Shown piece after piece: positions 60,362 through 64,000 of a stretch of 64,000 nucleotides of DNA. The stretch lies in NCBI GenBank assembly GCA_029547805.1, contig JAKPOP010000018.1:1-64000 (forward strand), in the 5' to 3' direction. The DNA is from Deltaproteobacteria bacterium. Its GTDB lineage: Bacteria; Myxococcota_A; UBA9042; DTJE01. The notes under the pieces are model-generated. The model searched no databases and was not told the DNA's origin. It saw only the letters and a list, made by a program, of their open reading frames with translations. The translations under genes were made by a program, and so were the position numbers. Each line of letters begins with the position of its first letter. The stretch's first letter is position 1.

Positions 60362-62568
60362 GCCGCCCTCTCCACGCGTACGAAGTTGACGTTCATGCCA
60401 GTGCCGCCCATTGCCGGGTCCACCCGGACCCGGGTGACCAGCCGGCTGTCGCTGGCGCCGCGTCCCCGGGCGAAGGACAGGCCCTTCGCGTCATGGCCGT
60501 AGCCGTGGACCAGGTAGACGCAGTCGGGGCGGATGCGCTCCGTCGCCTTGAGCGGCAGCGGTTCCGACCGGACCCCGTCCTGGTTCACACAGACCACCAT
60601 CTCGCCCGATCGCAGCCCCAGTTCGGTCGCGATTCGGGCGTTGAGCCACAACTCGTTGCCTCGTTCCACCGAGGCCAGGAACCGGTTGTTGGAGGTCCGG
60701 CCGAAGGTGTGCATCGGGGCACGGCCGAACAGCAGCCGGAACATCCCCGGCGGCGGCTCCTCCGGGGGCGTGTAGTCGGGCAGGCCCCCGATCCCGGCCT
60801 CTTCCATCCGCTGGGACCAGATCTCGATCTTTCCGGAGGGGGTGGCGAAACTCGGCTCCAGGCCGTCCTCGAAGTAGACCGGGACCCTTGGCCCCCGGAT
60901 CACGCCGGTCCGGCGCATCTCGTCGCAGGAGAGTCCGGCCCCGTGGACCCGGTGCATCGCGTACTCGACGCTGTCCTTCCAGGGGAAGTAGTCCTTGAGG
61001 CCCAGGCGCAGGGCCAGTTCCCGGGCGATCCACCATCCCGGCTTCGAGTCGTACATGGGCTCCACCACGGGCTGGCGCACGGCGGCGAAGGGCTCCCGCC
61101 AGGGGGGGGCGTCGATCTCGTCGCACCGTTCCAGGTAGGTCGCCTCCGGGAGGACCACGTCGGCCCAGCCCACGATCTCCATGGGCAGCACGTCCACCAC
61201 CGCGATGAAGTCCAGGGCCTGGATCGCCTTCTGGACGACGTCGGGTTGGGGCAGGGCCTGGATCAGGTTGGTTCCGTAGACGAGCCACCCCTTCACGTCG
61301 TAGGCCGCGGTCCCGGGGATGCTGGCCATGCAGAGGCCGCTGGCCAGCACCTCGTCGGCCAGGGGATAGACGCTGTTCTTCGGGGCGTCCGGCGGGGCCT
61401 TCGGATGGTAGGCATACTTCGTGTACGGGTAGGACGGCAGGCTCAGGGCCTGGGGGATGAAGAAGCCCCCCTTGCGGCCCCAGGACCCCAGCAGGGCGTT
61501 CAGGATCGCGATGGCCCGGGATCGCTGGGTATCATCCCCGTACCAGACCACGTGACGGCCCGGGTGGACCAGCGCCGCCGGCCGGGCTCCTCCCAGGGCC
61601 CGGGCCGTCTCGACGATGACCTCCGGCCGGATCGTGGTCCGGGTGAAGGCCCACTCGGGGGTCTTGTCGGCCACGTGGGCCTTCAGCCGATCGAACCCGA
61701 CGGTGTACTTCTCCACGTAGTCCCGGTCGTAGAGGCCCTCCTCGATCAGGACGTGCATCCAGGCCAGCAGCAGCGCCAGGTCGGTTCCCGGCTTGATCGG
61801 CAGCCACCACCGGGCCTTTCCCGCCGCGGTGCTGTACCGGGGGTCCACCACGATCAGGGACGCCCCACGGTCGATGGCCCGGGAGAAGTCCTGGACCTGG
61901 GTGTTGTGCATGTTTTCGCCCAGGTGGGACCCGATCAGGGCGATGGCCCGACTGTGATCCAGGTCGAGGTTCTCCGGCGAACCGACCGTCGAGCCGAAGG
62001 TGAGCTGGAAGGCCACCTCCCGGGGTCCCCGGCACTGGGCGTAGGACGGCGCGGCGATGTTGGCCGACCCGTAGGCCTTCAGCAGGTGCTTGAACCACGA
62101 CCCGCCATAGCCGTGGCTGTAGAGGGCCATCGCCTCGGGGCCATGCTTCTCCCGAATCCGGAGCATCGCCTCGGCCGTGTAGTCCAGCGCCGCCTCCCAG
62201 GAGACCTCCTGGAACTCCTGCTGGCCTCGCTTCTCCCGGCGGATCATCGGCTTCTTGAGGCGATCCGGGTCGTAGAGCAGTCCGATGCCGCCGGTTCCCC
62301 TGGGACACAGGCGGCCCCGGCTCAGGGGATGGGCCGGGTTCCCGGTGATCTTGGTCACCCGGCCGTCCTTCACGTGGGCCAGGATTCCGCACTTCCAGAA
62401 GCACAACTCGCAGAAACTGGGCACGACCCGGTCCCCGTCGGTCCCCGGGTCGTCGACGGGGTCGCCGTCCAGGCCGAACCACCGGGTCGTCAGGCCACCG
62501 CCCAGGGCTGCCGCCCCGGCCGCCGCGCCACCGATCTTCAGGAACTGTCGCCTCGTGAAGCCGCCCAT
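60358..62568 (-). CDS. Periplasmic molybdopterin oxidoreductase, PsrA/PhsA-like
   Basis: This 736-aa catalytic subunit has a twin-arginine signal (TRRQFLKIGG). The 4Fe-4S motif is C53-x2-C56-x3-C60-x27-C88. The predicted molybdenum ligand is Cys179 (SYAQCRGP), as in polysulfide and thiosulfate reductases. Molybdopterin-binding stretches (GSHLGENMHNTQ, VVDPRYSTAAGKA, LPEATYLERCDE) and the C-terminal dinucleotide-binding domain follow. Partners are the four-cluster ferredoxin and NrfD. The linked YeeE transporters favour polysulfide, thiosulfate or tetrathionate as substrate; arsenate or other oxyanions cannot be excluded. It starts 16 bases after the ArsR-type gene. Confidence 0.9.
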   Translation of the reverse strand: MGGFTRRQFLKIGGAAAGAAALGGGLTTRWFGLDGDPVDDPGTDGDRVVPSFCELCFWKCGILAHVKDGRVTKITGNPAHPLSRGRLCPRGTGGIGLLYDPDRLKKPMIRREKRGQQEFQEVSWEAALDYTAEAMLRIREKHGPEAMALYSHGYGGSWFKHLLKAYGSANIAAPSYAQCRGPREVAFQLTFGSTVGSPENLDLDHSRAIALIGSHLGENMHNTQVQDFSRAIDRGASLIVVDPRYSTAAGKARWWLPIKPGTDLALLLAWMHVLIEEGLYDRDYVEKYTVGFDRLKAHVADKTPEWAFTRTTIRPEVIVETARALGGARPAALVHPGRHVVWYGDDTQRSRAIAILNALLGSWGRKGGFFIPQALSLPSYPYTKYAYHPKAPPDAPKNSVYPLADEVLASGLCMASIPGTAAYDVKGWLVYGTNLIQALPQPDVVQKAIQALDFIAVVDVLPMEIVGWADVVLPEATYLERCDEIDAPPWREPFAAVRQPVVEPMYDSKPGWWIARELALRLGLKDYFPWKDSVEYAMHRVHGAGLSCDEMRRTGVIRGPRVPVYFEDGLEPSFATPSGKIEIWSQRMEEAGIGGLPDYTPPEEPPPGMFRLLFGRAPMHTFGRTSNNRFLASVERGNELWLNARIATELGLRSGEMVVCVNQDGVRSEPLPLKATERIRPDCVYLVHGYGHDAKGLSFARGRGASDSRLVTRVRVDPAMGGTGMNVNFVRVERAA

Positions 62569-62584
62569 GGTCCCTCCCCCGTCG

Positions 62585-62920
62585 TCAACCCTGCCGCAGC
62601 AGGTGGCATCGGGACATGCACTGCAACAGCGTCACCACCTCGTTCACCGCCAGTCCGTAGTACCGGTATCCGCCACTGGTCCGGACCCGGACCAGCCCCT
62701 GGAGCCTCAGAATCGCCAGTTGCTGGGAGACGATCGCCTGGGCCAGTCCCAGGTCCCGGGCCAGGTCCCCCACGGTTCGCTCCCCAACATGGGCCAGGAT
62801 CGCCACCAGCCGCAACCGGATCGGGTGCCCCAGGGCCTTCAGGACCTCGGCCATCCGCTCGGCCCGGCCCTCGTCCCGGAGTACCTGATCCATCGTCGCA
62901 CCGTCCAGGACCGCCCCCAT
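62585..62920 (-). CDS. ArsR-family transcriptional regulator
   Basis: This 111-aa winged-helix protein has ALGHPIRLRLVAIL (helices 1-2), the recognition helix DLGLAQAIVSQQLAIL and the wing GLVRVRTSGGYRYYGL, all typical of ArsR/SmtB. There is no N-terminal metal-binding CxC. Two cysteines, C101 and C105, lie in the C-terminal helix, so thiol or persulfide sensing is possible. GGAGAGG precedes the ATG at 62920. It is the first gene of the sulfur operon and probably controls it and the divergent Rieske gene through the palindromes at 62937-62966. Confidence 0.88.
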   Translation of the reverse strand: MGAVLDGATMDQVLRDEGRAERMAEVLKALGHPIRLRLVAILAHVGERTVGDLARDLGLAQAIVSQQLAILRLQGLVRVRTSGGYRYYGLAVNEVVTLLQCMSRCHLLRQG

Positions 62921-62936
62921 GCGGCCTCTCCGCAAC

Positions 62937-62966
62937 TTCGGAAATAGTGATATTGCAATCTCCGAA
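62937..62966. promoter_or_regulatory. Putative operator in the divergent control region
   Basis: TTCGGA (62937-62942) and TCCGAA (62961-62966) form an inverted repeat around a perfect ATTGCAAT palindrome (62952-62959). The stretch is AT-rich compared with its surroundings and starts 17 bases upstream of the arsR ATG. It is the natural binding site candidate for the dimeric ArsR protein. The remainder of the gap to 63110 holds no other clear signal. Confidence 0.5.
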
Positions 62967-63110
62967 AACATGCAAGAGAAATGTTTGAGCAGAACGCCGC
63001 CCGGGGGCGTCGGTTCCCCGGGCGGATCCGGGGAGGGGGCCGATGCGGGACGGCCCGGGCGCGGAGCGTCCCGCCCGGTTCCGGGATATCCTCTGGGGCA
63101 GGGGAGAACG

Positions 63111-63566
63111 ATGGAACGTCCTTCGAAGAACGACGACCGAACCGGTGTCGGGTCCTCCGGTCGTCGGGCCTTCCTGGGCGGCGCGGTGGTCTGGGCCGCC
63201 TCGGCAGTGGCGGCCGGGGCCATCGGCGCCATGGTCACGGCCTTCCGGGCCCTGGGGCGCCGGGGGACATCCGCCTGGGAGACCGACGGAGCAGGGCTCG
63301 ACGGGGTGATCGGGGCCGAGCGCCTGGGACCGGGAGTCCTGCTGCGCAGCACCGCCGAGGGACCCAGGGCCTGGTCCCTTCGCTGTCCCCACCTGGGATG
63401 CACGGTGATTCGGACCGCCGACGGATTCCGGTGTCCCTGTCATGGGAGTCGCTTCGACGACCAGGGGAACCGCCTGGAGGGACCGGCCCCGGAAGGGCTG
63501 GCGCCCCTGCCCGTTCAGCGGGTGGGGACCCGATGGCGGGTCCGGACCCGGGAGGGAGGGGCATGA
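63111..63566 (+). CDS. Rieske iron-sulfur protein
   Basis: This 151-aa subunit carries a 2Fe-2S cluster on two Cys and two His. Box 1 is CPHLGC and box 2 is CPCHGS, and the second Cys of each box can form the stabilising disulfide. The N-terminus has a Tat-type anchor (GRRAFLGG, then a hydrophobic segment). GGGGAGAACG precedes the ATG. The stop overlaps the start of a cytochrome b gene, so this is a bc1/b6f-type quinol-oxidising complex. It is divergent from the sulfur operon. Confidence 0.93.
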   Translation: MERPSKNDDRTGVGSSGRRAFLGGAVVWAASAVAAGAIGAMVTAFRALGRRGTSAWETDGAGLDGVIGAERLGPGVLLRSTAEGPRAWSLRCPHLGCTVIRTADGFRCPCHGSRFDDQGNRLEGPAPEGLAPLPVQRVGTRWRVRTREGGA

Positions 63567-64000
63567 GCGGTTCCCGCCTGGGAGGCGTCGGGGCGTGGAT
63601 CCAGGGGGCCTGGGGCCGGGGAGCCCTGGCCTTTCTATGGATGGCGGTCCTGTCGGGCGTGGCCCTGGCCCCCTTCTGGCGCGGGGGGCAGGCCCGGGAG
63701 AGCCTGGAACTGCTCGACGGAGGACTTCCCTGGGGATGGTGGATCCGAGGGCTCCACGTCTGGTCCGCGGAGGGGGCCCTGGTCTGCACCCTGCTGCACT
63801 CCCTGGACATCGTCGCCCGACGGGGGGAGGGACGGATCCCGCCAGGGGCCTGGACCCGATCGGTGTTGTTGCTTCCGGCGATGGTCGCGGCAATGGCCAG
63901 CGGCTTCCTCATGCGAGGTGACGCATCGGCACGGGCGGCCCGGGAGGTCCTTCGGGGGGTGCTGGCGACGATCCCGGCCCTCGGGGAGTTCCTCGCCACG
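63563..64000 (+). CDS. Cytochrome b N-terminal part (runs off window)
   Basis: The first 146 codons of a membrane cytochrome b are visible, with no stop before the window end. After a first helix (ALAFLWMAVLSGVALAPFW) comes GWWIRGLHVWSAEGALVC, whose His is followed after 13 residues by another His (LLHSL). This H-x13-H spacing gives one ligand for each of the two b hemes in cytochrome b/b6. A further hydrophobic segment (SVLLLPAMVAAMASGFLM) follows. ATGA overlap couples it to the Rieske gene. Whether it is the short b6 form or full length cannot be seen. Confidence 0.85.
   Translation, partial: MSGSRLGGVGAWIQGAWGRGALAFLWMAVLSGVALAPFWRGGQARESLELLDGGLPWGWWIRGLHVWSAEGALVCTLLHSLDIVARRGEGRIPPGAWTRSVLLLPAMVAAMASGFLMRGDASARAAREVLRGVLATIPALGEFLAT

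Overview
The window is very GC-rich and gene-dense. Its lipoproteins carry Asp/Pro/Gly-rich linkers straight after the lipobox cysteine, cysteine-rich repeats and PPC-like domains. There is also a Cys-rich OmpA/Pal protein, a 2-hydroxyacyl-CoA dehydratase set and a CcmE with a heme-binding Cys. Together these suggest a Gram-negative bacterium of the former Deltaproteobacteria, most likely Myxococcota. That assignment rests on protein style, not on a marker-gene comparison. Recognisable promoters are of the housekeeping type (TTGACR, 16-18 nt, TANNNT).

Layout. 1-0.9 kb: a gene-free flank that abruptly truncates an MlaF-like ABC ATPase. 0.95-9.7 kb: housekeeping genes (rpsI-rplM, tRNA-Phe, polA; divergently smpB, an isopropylmalate/homocitrate-synthase-like gene, mtaB, rnc and an REC-GGDEF regulator). 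9.8-23.1 kb: envelope genes, namely a C45 acyltransferase-like/purple-acid-phosphatase-like fusion lipoprotein, a triple KOW-like repeat protein, an ion transporter, an HtrA-type protease, a 1,214-aa Cys-rich lipoprotein, a CnoX-like thioredoxin-TPR and a GH27 lipoprotein. 23.3-27.9 kb: a VolA-N-terminus-like lipoprotein, a FadL-type porin and an alpha/beta-hydrolase lipoprotein, which look like a lipid scavenging module. 28.3-31.3 kb: a complete 2-hydroxyacyl-CoA dehydratase core and activator. 31.5-38.8 kb: a small lipoprotein, then DUF1302 barrel, DUF1329 (LolA-like), YCF48-like propeller and MMPL/RND transporter, probably one trans-envelope lipid export machine. 38.8-42.8 kb: Tol-Pal-like accessory proteins (two CpoB-like, one Cys-rich Pal) and a LysM protein. 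43-47.6 kb: a degenerate GGDEF protein, trxB, nth, a cyclic-2,3-diphosphoglycerate-synthetase-like gene, an unknown gene and a small (Ser-His-Gly)6 peptide.

47.8-54.2 kb: a cytochrome c maturation cluster, ccmE-ccmF-(51-aa ORF)-(235-aa unknown)-ccmA-ccmB-ccmC-ccmD-like. CcmE has Cys in place of the heme-binding His and no ccmG or ccmH is present, the signature of the System I* variant. 54.2-57.1 kb: topA and a PduO-type corrinoid adenosyltransferase. 57.1-62.9 kb: a six-gene minus-strand operon: ArsR-type regulator, Tat-exported molybdopterin oxidoreductase, four-cluster ferredoxin, NrfD membrane subunit and two YeeE/YedE sulfur transporters, the second fused to a rhodanese-like domain without the catalytic Cys. 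It faces a Rieske protein and a cytochrome b that runs off the window. Mature cytochromes c, the Rieske/cytochrome b pair and the sulfur oxidoreductase may belong to one respiratory network.

The best candidates for undescribed biology are the two uncharacterised genes inside the System I* ccm operon, the split VolA/FadL/hydrolase module, the sulfur operon with its paired transporters, the C45-phosphoesterase fusion, the triple KOW-like protein and the SHG-repeat peptide. No CRISPR array, complete insertion sequence, rRNA or replication origin was seen.
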